From Clostridiales bacterium (lineage in GTDB: Bacteria > Bacillota > Clostridia > Lachnospirales > JAQSXR01), in NCBI GenBank assembly GCA_029256575.1, contig JAQSXR010000003.1, forward strand, positions 1 to 64,000: a stretch of 64,000 nt of DNA, written 5' to 3'. How positions within the stretch are numbered: position 1 is the stretch's first letter; the number at the start of each line of letters is the position of its first letter. A model generated the notes under the pieces. That model saw only the letters and a list, made by a program, of their open reading frames with translations, was not told where the DNA came from and ran no database searches. Of this stretch, positions 26,515 through 36,705 are shown in pieces. Both the position numbers and the translations under genes were made by a program.

Positions 26515-28804
26515 GAAAAATTGGTTGGATTACAAAAGGTATCAAATAAAAATATATGGGATTGTACAAGGGGTTGGGTTTCGCCCCTTTGTATATAATA
26601 AAGCATTAAAATATAAAGTGGATGGATGGGTTATAAACGAAGGTGGAGCAGTTGTAATTGATTGTTCTGGTACCAAGGGGGATATTAAAAGATTTATATT
26701 TGATATAGTAAAACATCCGCCTACACTTGCGAAGTTAGAGAAGATAATATGTATTCCTATTAATATTAGATTTGAGACGGTAGAACAAAATACAATCGGA
26801 TTTAAGATAAAAGAAAGTATCAATATTAGAAATAAAATAAGATTTGTTTCTCCGGATGTAGCAACGTGTGACAAATGTTTAGCTGATATTCAACAGAAGG
26901 GGAGCAGTAGATATAAATATCCTTTTACAAATTGTACAGAATGTGGACCTCGGTATTCTATTATTAAAGATTTGCCCTATGATAGACCGTATACTACAAT
27001 GGAGAGTTTCTATATGTGTGAAGAGTGTAAGAAGGAGTATGACGATCCATCAAACAGACGATTCCATGCCGAACCCAATTGTTGTGCAATATGCGGACCC
27101 AAACTATACTTGATCGATAATAAAGGACAAGAAATTGAGAATATAGATGCTATTGAGGTAACGGCTAAGCTTATACAAGATGGAAAAATTATAGCAATTA
27201 AGGGGATAGGTGGATTCCACTTAGTGTGTGATGCAAGAAACGAAGATACGATTCAAATGCTTCGGACAAAAAAACAAAGAAAAGATAAGCCTCTCGCACT
27301 TATGGCAAAGAATATAGATATCGTGAAAGAAATTTGTAATATAACTAAAAAAGAAGAAGAAATATTGTTAAGTAACAGAAAACCAATCGTAATTCTAACA
27401 AAGAAGATACCATCGTATTTACCAGATTCAATAGCTCCAGGTCTAAGAAAATTAGGTTTGATGTTACCCTACACACCCTTACAACATCTTTTATTTGAGG
27501 AGAAATTAGATCTACTAGTAGTGACGAGTGGGAATATAAGTGGAATGCCCATTGAATATAAGAATGAAGATGCAAAAAAGAATTTAAGTGATGTAGCAGA
27601 TTATTTCTTATTGAATGATCGCGATATTTACACACCATCCGATGATTCTGTCGTAAAAGTAATAAATGGCGTAGAATTGGTATCCCGGCGAGCAAGAGGT
27701 TATACGCCTTATGCGGTCAAAGTACAAGGTGATCAGACAATAATTGCTCTTGGTGCAGAGCAGAAAAGTTCAATTTGTGTCTCTAAAAATCAATATGCAT
27801 ATGTTAGTCAATATCTAGGCGATTTAGAAGACTATAGTTGTTATTTGAATTATCAAAAGGTTCTAAACCATTATGTACACCTATTTGATATATCTGCTGA
27901 GATGGTGGTACATGATATGCATCCAAATTACATAAGTACATACTTCGCCAAGTCCCAAACGGCTACCAAAATAGCAGTTTGGCATCACCATGCTCATATG
28001 GTTAGTTGTATGGCAGAGCATTCGATTAGTGATAATGTAATAGGAGTAATATATGACGGAACAGGATTGGGACTAGATGGCGCTGTTTGGGGAGGTGAAT
28101 TCCTAATTGGAAATCGAAAGAATTTTTATAGAGTTGGTCATTTAGAATATGTATTTATTCAGGGTGGGGACCAGGCTATAAAAGAACCTTGGAGATGTGC
28201 AGCTAGCTATTTAAATGCCCTTTCCTATGACCCAGTAGAAATAATCAAAGGGGTTGACTCAGAAGTAATCAAAGGGGTTAATCAAGCTTTGAATTCAAAG
28301 ATAAATTGCTTTTTAACCTCGAGTATTGGGAGATTATTTGATGCAGTTGCCGCCCTTTCAGGTATAAGAAATAAAATAACGTATGATGGACAGGCAGCGA
28401 TAGAACTTGAAAATGTAATTGATTTGGAAGTCAAAGATAGCTACAAGTGGAATCTTATAGAAAGAGATGAACAATTTTTAATACAATACCAAGGCATTAT
28501 AGAAGGCGTATTAGAAGATGTAAATAATGATGTAAAGGTTAATATAATCTCAACTAAATTTCACAACACTATAATCGATGCAACTTGTTCTTTCGTTTAT
28601 AAAATTAGAGAGTTAAAAGGATTAAATAAAGTAGTTCTTAGTGGTGGTGTGTTTGAAAATAGCTATTTATTAACAAATATATATAATATTCTTAAATTAA
28701 AAAATTTCGAAGTATTTTATAACCAACAGATTCCTACAAATGACGGTGGAATTTCATTTGGGCAAATTAATATTGCAATTGCAGCAATGGAAAATGAAAT
28801 TTAA
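26504..28804 (+). CDS. hypF: Carbamoyltransferase HypF
   Basis: HypF makes the thiocyanate group on HypE that becomes the CN ligands of the active site. Domains in order: acylphosphatase (IVQGVGFRPFVYN, about 20-32), zinc fingers (CDKC, CTECGPRY, CEECKKEYDDP, CCAICGPK), YrdC-like nucleotide domain (KQRKDKPLALMAKN) and the Kae1-like domain (WHHHAHMVSCMAEH, VIYDGTGLGLDGAVWGGEF, LSGGVFENSYL). The length of about 766 residues is complete. The start is GTG 26504, 6 bases after AAGGAG and overlapping hypA; a TTG at 26489 is also in frame. Confidence 0.95.
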   Translation: MKDEKNWLDYKRYQIKIYGIVQGVGFRPFVYNKALKYKVDGWVINEGGAVVIDCSGTKGDIKRFIFDIVKHPPTLAKLEKIICIPINIRFETVEQNTIGFKIKESINIRNKIRFVSPDVATCDKCLADIQQKGSSRYKYPFTNCTECGPRYSIIKDLPYDRPYTTMESFYMCEECKKEYDDPSNRRFHAEPNCCAICGPKLYLIDNKGQEIENIDAIEVTAKLIQDGKIIAIKGIGGFHLVCDARNEDTIQMLRTKKQRKDKPLALMAKNIDIVKEICNITKKEEEILLSNRKPIVILTKKIPSYLPDSIAPGLRKLGLMLPYTPLQHLLFEEKLDLLVVTSGNISGMPIEYKNEDAKKNLSDVADYFLLNDRDIYTPSDDSVVKVINGVELVSRRARGYTPYAVKVQGDQTIIALGAEQKSSICVSKNQYAYVSQYLGDLEDYSCYLNYQKVLNHYVHLFDISAEMVVHDMHPNYISTYFAKSQTATKIAVWHHHAHMVSCMAEHSISDNVIGVIYDGTGLGLDGAVWGGEFLIGNRKNFYRVGHLEYVFIQGGDQAIKEPWRCAASYLNALSYDPVEIIKGVDSEVIKGVNQALNSKINCFLTSSIGRLFDAVAALSGIRNKITYDGQAAIELENVIDLEVKDSYKWNLIERDEQFLIQYQGIIEGVLEDVNNDVKVNIISTKFHNTIIDATCSFVYKIRELKGLNKVVLSGGVFENSYLLTNIYNILKLKNFEVFYNQQIPTNDGGISFGQINIAIAAMENEI

Positions 28805-28864
28805 ATAATGCAACTGCATATAACATAATTGTATTAAATAAAGAAAATGAAAGAAGGGGTAAAT

Positions 28865-29089
28865 ATGTGTCTTGCTATACCTGCCCAGATTATAAGCATA
28901 ACAGATGAAAGAGCTAATATAAATATTCTGGGAGTCATGAGTGTAGTTAATGTGCAACTAATTGAAAGCCCCCAAATAGGTGACTATGTGTTAGTTCATG
29001 CAGGTTGCGCAATACAGAAGATTGATACAAGATATTTTGAAGAATTAGAGAAAATACTACATACACTGTTGGAGGAAGAGGATGAATAA
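28865..29089 (+). CDS. hypC: Hydrogenase assembly chaperone HypC
   Basis: HypC works with HypD in building and delivering the Fe(CN)2CO unit. The start MCLAIPAQI has the essential Cys2. Start 28865 follows AAGGGG by 5 bases. The 74-residue length is normal. It overlaps the next gene (hypD) by 8 bases, so the two are coupled. Confidence 0.92.
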   Translation: MCLAIPAQIISITDERANINILGVMSVVNVQLIESPQIGDYVLVHAGCAIQKIDTRYFEELEKILHTLLEEEDE

Positions 29090-29905
29090 ACAAGCTTTGA
29101 TTCAAGATATGATTAAAAGTATTCGGCAATCTTCGGATAGGGATATACATATAATGGAGGTTTGCGGAACCCATACGCAAGCAATCTCTAAATTAGGAAT
29201 CAGACATTTAGTTGAACCAAATATACGACTCTTATCAGGCCCTGGATGTCCAGTTTGTGTAACAACAAAAGAGTATATAGATTCGGCTATAGAATTACTT
29301 CAACATCAAAACGTTATATTAACTACTTTTGGAGATATGTTGAAAGTAAATGGAAACAATGAAAATCTAATTTCGCAGAGAGAAAAAGGGAAAGATATAC
29401 GAATCGTTTATTCGCCAATCGATGCAATCTCGTAGATAAATATAATATACCAGCAGTAATTACGGGATTTGAAGAATTAGATATTGTTGGGGCGCTATAT
29501 TTTTTGCTAGAACAACAAAAAGTTACAAATAAGAGCTTTCTAAATTTATATAAAAGTTGCGTTACATATGAAGGAAATCAAAAAGCGAATGAACTGATGG
29601 AGGAATTGTTCACATATGGTTGCGAGGGGTGGAGAGGAATAGGGAAGCTTCAAAATTCAGGGTTTATTTTGCGCGAAAAATATAGTTCTTATGATGCTAC
29701 TCGAAGGTTTGGATTAAAAATTAAGAAAAAAGTTTCTAGAAGCTGTATCTGTAGTGATATATTACTCGGAAAGAGGTTGCCTAATGAATGTGAATACTTT
29801 GGAAAAACTTGTACCCCAAGTCTGCCACTAGGGCCATGTATGATTTCTTCAGAGGGTTCTTGTTCTGTTTATTATAAATATATGGATAAACGAATTCTAA
29901 TTTAA
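29082..29905 (+). pseudogene. hypD: HypD with internal deletion and frameshift
   Basis: The first 117 codons match the HypD N-terminus: IMEVCGTHTQAI, LLSGPGCPVCVTT, then IRIVYSPIDA. The frame then stops at 29433. In another frame the sequence resumes with LVDKYNIPAVITGFEELDI and continues through WRGIGKLQNSGFIL and SEGSCSVYYKY. In full-length HypD about 70-75 residues, including the GFETT and GHVS motifs, lie between these two points; here they are gone. Since HypD is required for making the Fe(CN)2CO unit, this copy cannot be functional as read. Confidence 0.9.
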
Positions 29906-30004
29906 TTTTATAAACTAACAATTAAGGTTAAGTTAATAGTTGAAATTAAAATAGAAGATATTAATTGAAGATAATAATTGAATGTAATAATTGGAGGTAA
30001 ATAG

Positions 30005-30883
30005 ATGAACGAAGTAATTAAGATGGTACATGGAGATGGAGGAACACATACACAGCAATTAATACATCAACTATTTTACAAATATTTTAATAATCCCTTG
30101 CTTTTACAAGGTCAAGATGCTGCAGATTTTTCAGTTGAAGAAGGAAGATTAGCTTTTACAACCGATTCTTTTGTAGTCAAACCATTGTTCTTTCCGGGTG
30201 GAAATATTGGTAAACTAGCAGTTTGTGGAACTATTAATGATTTAGTAGTATCTGGAGCACAACCTCGTTATTTAAGTTCCAGTTTTATTATAGAAGAGGG
30301 TTTTTCCAGGCAATTACTTGAAGAAATTGTGAAATCTATGGAAGAAGTCTGCCTTGAATCGGGGGTTAATATTATTGCCGGAGATACAAAGGTAGTTGAA
30401 AAGGGTAGCGTTGATGGGGTTTTTATCAATACAAGTGGAATTGGTACTATAATTGATAATTATAGGATGAAATCCATTGAAGCTGGTGATGTTATAATTG
30501 TAACTGGAGGTATCGGAGAGCATGGAACTATTATTGCAATTGAACTGGCTACTGTTTTACATGAATTTACTTCATTCTGTAAGTTAGGAATTCATTTGAT
30601 TGAAGATCAAATTCCGATTAAATCAGGGGTAAGTGTTGTAAATAATCTGTTGGGTTTAGACCCATTGTATATGGCTTGCGAGGGAAGAATGGTTATAGTT
30701 GTAAAAGAATCGGAAGCACAAAAGATTTTGAAATCAATTCAAACAATTGATTTGGGTAAAGACGCTAGAATTATAGGGACCTTTGTAGAGGAACAAAACA
30801 GTACTATATTTATGGAGAATTATTTTGGTGGTAAAAGAATTGTATCCGCTTTAGAGGGGAGTATGTTGCCTAGAATATGCTAA
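30005..30883 (+). CDS. hypE: HypE, apparently lacking an internal ATP-binding segment
   Basis: HypE dehydrates its C-terminal thiocarboxamide to thiocyanate using ATP. Present: MVHGDGGTHTQQLI, FTTDSFVVKPLFFPGGNIGK, GDTKVVEKG, and the essential C-terminus LPRIC. After IGEHGTIIAIEL the usual stretch with SD..PL and the MRDxTRGG motif is absent, and ATVLHEF follows directly. The protein is 292 residues against about 335 in the family, so about 40 residues have been lost in frame. Because MRDxTRGG helps bind ATP, activity is doubtful. Good start with GGAGG. A gap of 100 bp separates it from hypD. Confidence 0.88.
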   Translation: MNEVIKMVHGDGGTHTQQLIHQLFYKYFNNPLLLQGQDAADFSVEEGRLAFTTDSFVVKPLFFPGGNIGKLAVCGTINDLVVSGAQPRYLSSSFIIEEGFSRQLLEEIVKSMEEVCLESGVNIIAGDTKVVEKGSVDGVFINTSGIGTIIDNYRMKSIEAGDVIIVTGGIGEHGTIIAIELATVLHEFTSFCKLGIHLIEDQIPIKSGVSVVNNLLGLDPLYMACEGRMVIVVKESEAQKILKSIQTIDLGKDARIIGTFVEEQNSTIFMENYFGGKRIVSALEGSMLPRIC

Positions 30884-30916
30884 CGTACGTATCGATAAAT
30901 AAAAAATGATTTACCC

Positions 30917-30945
30917 TTGACCATATTAGTGGTAAAATGTATAAG
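30917..30945 (+). promoter_or_regulatory. Sigma-A promoter for the gene at 30996
   Basis: TTGACC (30917-30922), 17 bp, TATAAG (30940-30945). It lies about 50 bp before the next start codon. Confidence 0.65.
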
Positions 30946-30995
30946 TATGTTTAAATACGTTAATTAAGTAAAGTAGTATATAAAGGAGAATGGAA

Positions 30996-31631
30996 ATGAC
31001 TACGAATGAAATGCTAAATTACATTAATAAATATAAGTTAGAAGTGGAAAATTCTTACGTTTCTTTAGATATTATTACTGATAGTTTACTTGAAGAGAGC
31101 AAGTTTTTTTTGCAAAAAAAAATTAAAGAAAACATAGAATTCGTAGTAATCAATAGTAAACCTGAGATTACCCAGACATTAAGCAAAAGTAAGTTACAAC
31201 AAATGAAATCTGAAATGAATTGTTTAATCGAAGATGCAGACTATCTTATGAAGAAGTTATTTTATTCAAAACAGTCTTTTAATCATCGAGAATACGTAGC
31301 CTTATACAATGATAAAGTAGAAAAAAGAGATAATATTCGATCGAACATTAGAAAGGATATTGAAGTTTGTATACGAAGTGTACTTGGTAATTCTGGTAAA
31401 ATATTATTAAAGTATGAATATATTGATAGCGAAAGTTTTAAGAGGAAGGATCAAAAAAAAGCGGATACTTTTATTTATATGTATGAATTAGAGTTTTCGA
31501 GACGATTAGAAGGGATCATTGAACGATATATAGATGAATTTGAAGATCTTTACGATTTTTTATATAAAATAGATTGCCTGCAAAGAGGAATCGAACAGCA
31601 GGTAGCAAAGAATATATGGGAGCAGGCGTAA
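30996..31631 (+). CDS. Unrecognised helical protein
   Basis: The 211-residue protein is strongly charged and helical, with likely coiled coil between residues 35 and 120 and no cysteines in patterns. ATG 30996 is chosen because AAGGAG lies 7 bases upstream; the ATG at 30990 is too close to the site. It is monocistronic with its own promoter, between hypE and purC. I do not recognise a family. The frame is intact and the ribosome binding site is good, so it is likely a real gene. Confidence 0.6.
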   Translation: MTTNEMLNYINKYKLEVENSYVSLDIITDSLLEESKFFLQKKIKENIEFVVINSKPEITQTLSKSKLQQMKSEMNCLIEDADYLMKKLFYSKQSFNHREYVALYNDKVEKRDNIRSNIRKDIEVCIRSVLGNSGKILLKYEYIDSESFKRKDQKKADTFIYMYELEFSRRLEGIIERYIDEFEDLYDFLYKIDCLQRGIEQQVAKNIWEQA

Positions 31632-31712
31632 TAAGTTCTAATATATATATTAGTAAAATCTAATTAACATATTTGATTAACTAGTGAAAGCGGTTGAATT
31701 AACCAAGGGGAT

Positions 31713-32342
31713 ATGATACTAGATGATGCTACAGCGTTCAATGGCCTAAAAAAAGGTACAATTGCCAATAAAGGTATTATTAATAATAGGATGACTAATT
31801 TTTTATTTAAGAAGTTAGAAGAAAGTGGAATAGAAACTCACTTAATCGAAGAAATTAATGATAGAGATACAATTGTTAAGAAGGTTGAGATAGTTCCTTT
31901 AGAAGTTATTATTCGAAATATAGCAGCAGGAAGTTTCTCCAAAAAGTATGGTGTTGAAGAAGGAAAAGAGTTAAAATGTACTGTACTTGAATTCAGCTAT
32001 AAAAACGATGAATTGGGAGATCCATTATTAAATCTTGCTCATGCATATGCACTTGAATTAGTGACACCAGAAGAAGCAGCTCACATTTCAAAAATGGCAT
32101 ATCATATAAATGATGTATTAAAGAAATTTTTCATAGAAAAAAATCTTATTCTTGTAGATTTTAAAATAGAGTTTGGACGTTATGATGGTAGAATCATCTT
32201 AGCAGATGAAATTTCACCAGATACTTGCCGATTATGGGACAAGGATACAAAAGAAAAATTAGATAAAGACCGTTTTAGAAGAGATATGGGAAATGTTGAA
32301 GATGCCTATATTGAAGTAGCTAAGAGAATCGGACTTGTGTAA
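31713..32342 (+). CDS. purC: SAICAR synthetase, N-terminally truncated
   Basis: PurC joins aspartate to CAIR in purine synthesis. The body is well conserved: [14 protein letters not shown], then [39 protein letters not shown] and [13 protein letters not shown], ending near the normal C-terminus. The usual first 25-30 residues, with the EGKAK-type nucleotide-binding strand, are absent: an in-frame stop lies 18 bases upstream of ATG 31713, and I find no matching peptide in the other frames. The ribosome binding site is poor. The gene is probably inactive, or the sequence lacks a block here. Confidence 0.85.
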   Translation: MILDDATAFNGLKKGTIANKGIINNRMTNFLFKKLEESGIETHLIEEINDRDTIVKKVEIVPLEVIIRNIAAGSFSKKYGVEEGKELKCTVLEFSYKNDELGDPLLNLAHAYALELVTPEEAAHISKMAYHINDVLKKFFIEKNLILVDFKIEFGRYDGRIILADEISPDTCRLWDKDTKEKLDKDRFRRDMGNVEDAYIEVAKRIGLV

Positions 32343-32411
32343 CAGTTATTAATAAGTGAATCATAATTATGAAATAACGAACATAGATTTTACGTTGAAA
32401 GGAATACTACA

Positions 32412-33842
32412 TTGAAAGATATATATGAGAGCCCTCTAAATTCAAGATATTCAAGTAAAGAGATGAAATTCCTCTTTTCTCCAGATATGAAATTTAAGAC
32501 TTGGAGAAGATTGTGGATTGCTTTAGCCGAAGCCGAAAAAGAACTTGGCTTAAATATTACGGATGAACAGATAAATGAACTAAAAGCGGCTAAAGATGAC
32601 ATAAATTATGATGTAGCTGAAAAGAGAGAAAAAGAAGTCCGTCACGATGTAATGGCTCATGTATATGCGTATGGTGAGCAGTGCCCGAAAGCAAAAGGAA
32701 TCATTCATCTAGGTGCAACTTCTTGTTATGTTGGAGATAATACGGATTTAATCGTAATGAATGAAGCTCTTCGGTTAATTCGGACCAAATTAGTAAATGC
32801 TATCGTAAAGCTTACAGAATTTGCAGAGGCTAAGAAAGCGATTCCTACACTTGCTTTTACACATTTCCAAGCAGCACAGTTAACTACAGTTGGAAAAAGA
32901 GCAACCTTGTGGATTCACGATTTACTCTTGGATTTAGAAGATTTAGAATTCTTATTATCAAAGTCAAAATTACTTGGTTGCAAAGGAACAACAGGAACGC
33001 AAGCAAGTTTTGTAGAACTATTTGATGGAGATAATGAAAAGATTAAAAAACTTGATAAGTTAATTGCTGAGAAGTTGGGATATGATGATGTATACCCTGT
33101 TTCAGGACAAACTTATTCCAGAAAAATAGATAGTCAGTTTCTTAATGTCTTGAGTGGGATTGCACAAAGTGCTTATAAATTTAGTAATGATATTCGATTA
33201 TTACAACATTTGAAAGAAGTGGAAGAACCTTTTGAGAAAAACCAAATTGGATCATCTGCGATGGCATATAAACGTAATCCAATGCGTTCTGAGAGAATTG
33301 GATCACTTGCTAGATACGTAATAGTAGATGCCTTAAATCCTGCCATTACTGCATCAACACAGTGGTTTGAAAGAACACTAGATGATTCAGCAAATAAACG
33401 TATTAGCATTCCAGAAGCTTTCTTAGCTGTAGATGCAATACTTGAATTAGTGATTAATGTGTCGGATGGGTTAGTCGTTTATCCAAATGTTATTAACCAA
33501 CATGTAATGAATGAACTACCTTTTATGGCTACTGAGAATATTATGATGGCAGCAGTTAAAAAGGGTGGAGATAGACAAGAATTACATGAAAAGATTCGAA
33601 CTTACTCCATGCAAGCAGCAAGAGAAGTGAAAGAATTTGGTCGTGAAAATGACCTATTAACTAGAATAGCGGCAGATAAAGAATTTGACACTACTTTAGA
33701 AGAATTGGAAGAGATACTTGATCCAAAAGGATTTACTGGAAGATCAGAAAATCAAGTTGATGAATTTATAGTAAACTTCATTAATCCATTAAAGAGCAAA
33801 TATGCAAATGATATTGGAATTAATGTTGAAATAAACATTTAG
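32412..33842 (+). CDS. purB: Adenylosuccinate lyase
   Basis: PurB acts twice in purine synthesis, splitting SAICAR and adenylosuccinate with release of fumarate. The protein of 476 residues is complete. It has RHDVMAHVYAYGEQCP, IIHLGATSCYVGDNTDL, TGTQASFVELF and the signature loop GSSAMAYKRNPMRSERIG. The start is TTG 32412, 9 bases after AAAGGA. It is flanked by purC and purA, which it normally works with. Unlike both neighbours it is intact. Confidence 0.96.
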   Translation: MKDIYESPLNSRYSSKEMKFLFSPDMKFKTWRRLWIALAEAEKELGLNITDEQINELKAAKDDINYDVAEKREKEVRHDVMAHVYAYGEQCPKAKGIIHLGATSCYVGDNTDLIVMNEALRLIRTKLVNAIVKLTEFAEAKKAIPTLAFTHFQAAQLTTVGKRATLWIHDLLLDLEDLEFLLSKSKLLGCKGTTGTQASFVELFDGDNEKIKKLDKLIAEKLGYDDVYPVSGQTYSRKIDSQFLNVLSGIAQSAYKFSNDIRLLQHLKEVEEPFEKNQIGSSAMAYKRNPMRSERIGSLARYVIVDALNPAITASTQWFERTLDDSANKRISIPEAFLAVDAILELVINVSDGLVVYPNVINQHVMNELPFMATENIMMAAVKKGGDRQELHEKIRTYSMQAAREVKEFGRENDLLTRIAADKEFDTTLEELEEILDPKGFTGRSENQVDEFIVNFINPLKSKYANDIGINVEINI

Positions 33843-33936
33843 TATAATTTTACCCACCTTGAAAACAGGTGGGCAAATTGCGGTTTACAACTATTTAATA
33901 ACAGTCTATGACTGTAACTACAGGAGGTATATTAAG

Positions 33937-35066
33937 ATGGTAAAAGCAATCGTAGGAGCAAATTGGGGCGATGAAGGTAAGGGTAAGATTACAGACCTTT
34001 TAGCAGCAGAGTCTGATATTGTAGTACGTTATCAAGGTGGAAGTAATGCAGGGCATACGATAATCAATGAAAAAGGGAAATTTGCATTACATTTACTTCC
34101 TTCCGGTGTATTTTTTGACCATATTACAAATATAATTGGAAATGGCGTTGCACTTAACATACCTAAATTTATGAAGGAATTAAATGAACTGAAAGAAAGA
34201 GATGTAAATCCTAAGATTTTAGTTTCTGATCGAGTTCAAGTAATGATGCCATATCATATAATGTTTGACACTTATGAAGAAGAAAGATTAGCAGATAAAC
34301 AATTTGGATCAACAAAATCAGGAATTGCACCTTTTTACTCAGATAAATTTCAAAAAGTAGGATTCCAATTATGTGAATTATTTAATGAGGAAACTTTATT
34401 TGAGAAAATTAAAGCAGTTGTAGAAGTAAAAAGAATATTCTATTAGAGGGCCAATTAGGAGCCTTAAGAGATCCTGATTTCGGAATTTACCCATACTCTA
34501 CATCATCATCAACCTTAGCAGGTTTTGCAAGTATTGGTGCAGGAATTCCACCTCACAAGATTAAGAATGTAGTAACAGTAGTAAAAGCATACTCAAGTGC
34601 AGTAGGAGAAGGACCATTTGTAGCCGAAATATTCGGTGAAGAAGCGGATAAACTTCGTAAAGTTGGTGGAGATGCAGGAGAATATGGAGCAACAACAGGT
34701 AGACCAAGAAGAATGGGATACTTTGACGTAGTAGCTTCAAGATATGGTTGTCGTGCTCAAGGTGCAACAGAAGTCGCACTTACTGTAATGGATGTACTTG
34801 GATATTTAGATGAAATTCCAGTATGTGTTGCTTATGAAATTGATGGGGTACGTACCGATGAATTCCCAGCTACACCTTTACAATACAAAGCAAAACCAAT
34901 TGTTGAGAATTTACCAGGTTGGAAATGTGATATTAGAGGAATTAAGGAATTTGATAAACTTCCTGAAAATGCAAAAAATTATGTATTATTTATTGAAAAA
35001 GCTCTAGGAGTGCCAATTACAATGGTTTCAAATGGCCCTAAGAGAGAAGAAATTATGTATCGATAA
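33937..35066 (+). pseudogene. purA: Adenylosuccinate synthetase with internal deletion and frameshift
   Basis: PurA makes adenylosuccinate from IMP, aspartate and GTP. The first half (VGANWGDEGKGKITDLL, GGSNAGHTI, FGSTKSGIAPFYSDK) ends in a stop at 34444 after VVEVKRIFY. The second half starts in another frame with ILLEGQLGALRDPDFGIYP and runs to MVSNGPKREEIMYR and a stop at 35064. Together they give about 375 residues, against 428 for the family; roughly 50 residues between VKRI and ILLEGQLG are missing. The true start is 33937, with GGAGG upstream. Broken as read. Confidence 0.92.
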
Positions 35067-35076
35067 GAAATATTTT

Positions 35077-35121
35077 AGCATCTGTGGTACAATATAATTA
35101 TTGTTCCATAGATGCTTTTTT
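35077..35121 (+). terminator. Rho-independent terminator after purA
   Basis: AGCATCTGTGGTACAAT pairs imperfectly with ATTGTTCCATAGATGCT, followed by TTTTTATTT. Confidence 0.85.
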
Positions 35122-35144
35122 ATTTGAATAAGAGGTGATAACAT

Positions 35145-36705
35145 ATGATGAAGTTAAGTTCTATTCATAATCCTGATAAAATTATTAATTATTGGAAGAA
35201 AGAAAAAGTAAGTGTAGCTTTTATAATTATTTTTGGTTTTGGCTTTAATAGTGCAGCTGTTCTTAGCCCAATTTATCAAGGTAAACTAATCGATGCAATT
35301 GCGAATGAAGCCAAAATAAATAAATTAATACAACTTGGATTAACGTTTGTTGGGTTAATAGCTATGATACAATTTATGCGGTATTTGAAAAGACTATATA
35401 TTAGGCGTTTTGCGAATAGTACGAGTGCAACGATGCGATTGATGATATATAACAATATAATGAATAAGAGTTTATTAGAATTAGAAGATGAGAATACAGG
35501 AAGTCTTATGACAAAGGCAGTATCAGATGTTGAGTTATGTGTGGAGGGTATGCGTAAGTTTACGACAGAGATTTTTGACACAGGGGTACTGATAGCCACA
35601 TATTTCATTACAATGCTATTTTATGATATAAAGATTACCATACTTGCTTCTCTGTTTGTTCCGATTGCAATGTTAATCGCTGAAAAACTGAAAGCAATAA
35701 TATTCAAAAATGTAATAGCATATCGAAAGCACACTAGTAAAGTTACTGGCTTAACTTATGATAGAATAGAAAATGCAATTATATACCGTATAAGTGGTAT
35801 GGAAGAAATGAATCAAAAGGAATATAAATCGTATTTATCGATGGTAGTTGGAGTTTAGGAGAATTCTCAACTTACGTAATAATCTTTACAGCAATGGCTT
35901 TTAAGGCAAGTAAAGCGGCTAAATTATTTAACTCAGTACACAAATCACAAGTATCCTGGAAACGAATTAAACCATATTTAACGGAATATAAAAGCAAAGA
36001 TACGACATCAAATATTGAGAACAAAAAGGTAAGTTTAGACATCTCTAAATTGTCTTTTTCTTATCCGAATGGGATGAATGATATCTTAATTGATATTAGT
36101 TTAAATGCAACTTCTGGAGATATAATTGGGATTACTGGCCCAATTGCAAGTGGAAAATCTACATTTGGGATAGCGCTTCTTGGAGTTTATCCTTATTCTG
36201 GAAGTATACGAATTGATAGTAAAGAACTATGCGAGTACTCAGAATACGAGAGAAGTCAGTTAATATCTTATCTCGGTCATCAGCCACATCTTATCTCAGA
36301 TACCATTTATAATAATATTGTACTAGGGAATAACGGAAATATTGATGAAGTTATAAAAATAATGGAGGGGTTCGTTTAAGTGGAGGGCAACAAGCTAGAG
36401 TTGCTTTGGCTAGAACCTTATATAATAAGAACAATATTATTATACTAGATGATCCATTTTCTGCAGTAGATATGAAAACGGAGGAACAAATTATACAGAA
36501 TTTGAAGGAGCGTTTTCCAGAGAGTATCATTCTATTGATTTCTCATAGACTTTCTATTTTTAATAAAGTAAATCAAATTGTTGTAATCCATGGGGATAAG
36601 ACAGTGGAATATGGTACACACGAAGACCTGATGCGAAAATCTAAGCTATATGCTGACATATATAATTTGCAGCAAGGTGAAGGTGGTGATTTAGATGAAA
36701 AATAA
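35145..36705 (+). pseudogene. ABC exporter (membrane + ATPase), two internal deletions
   Basis: The N-terminal transmembrane part (VAFIIIFGFGFNSAAVLSPI onwards) ends at 35858 after YKSYLS. The same protein resumes in another frame as DGSWSLGEFSTYV, with about 45 residues missing. The ATPase part has Walker A GPIASGKST and is cut again near 36370 after IDEVIKI; the signature LSGGQQARVALART and Walker B IIILDDPF then follow in a third register. Both breaks remove residues as well as shift frame. It overlaps the next ABC gene by 11 bases, so the two would have formed a heterodimeric exporter. Substrate unknown. Confidence 0.88.
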
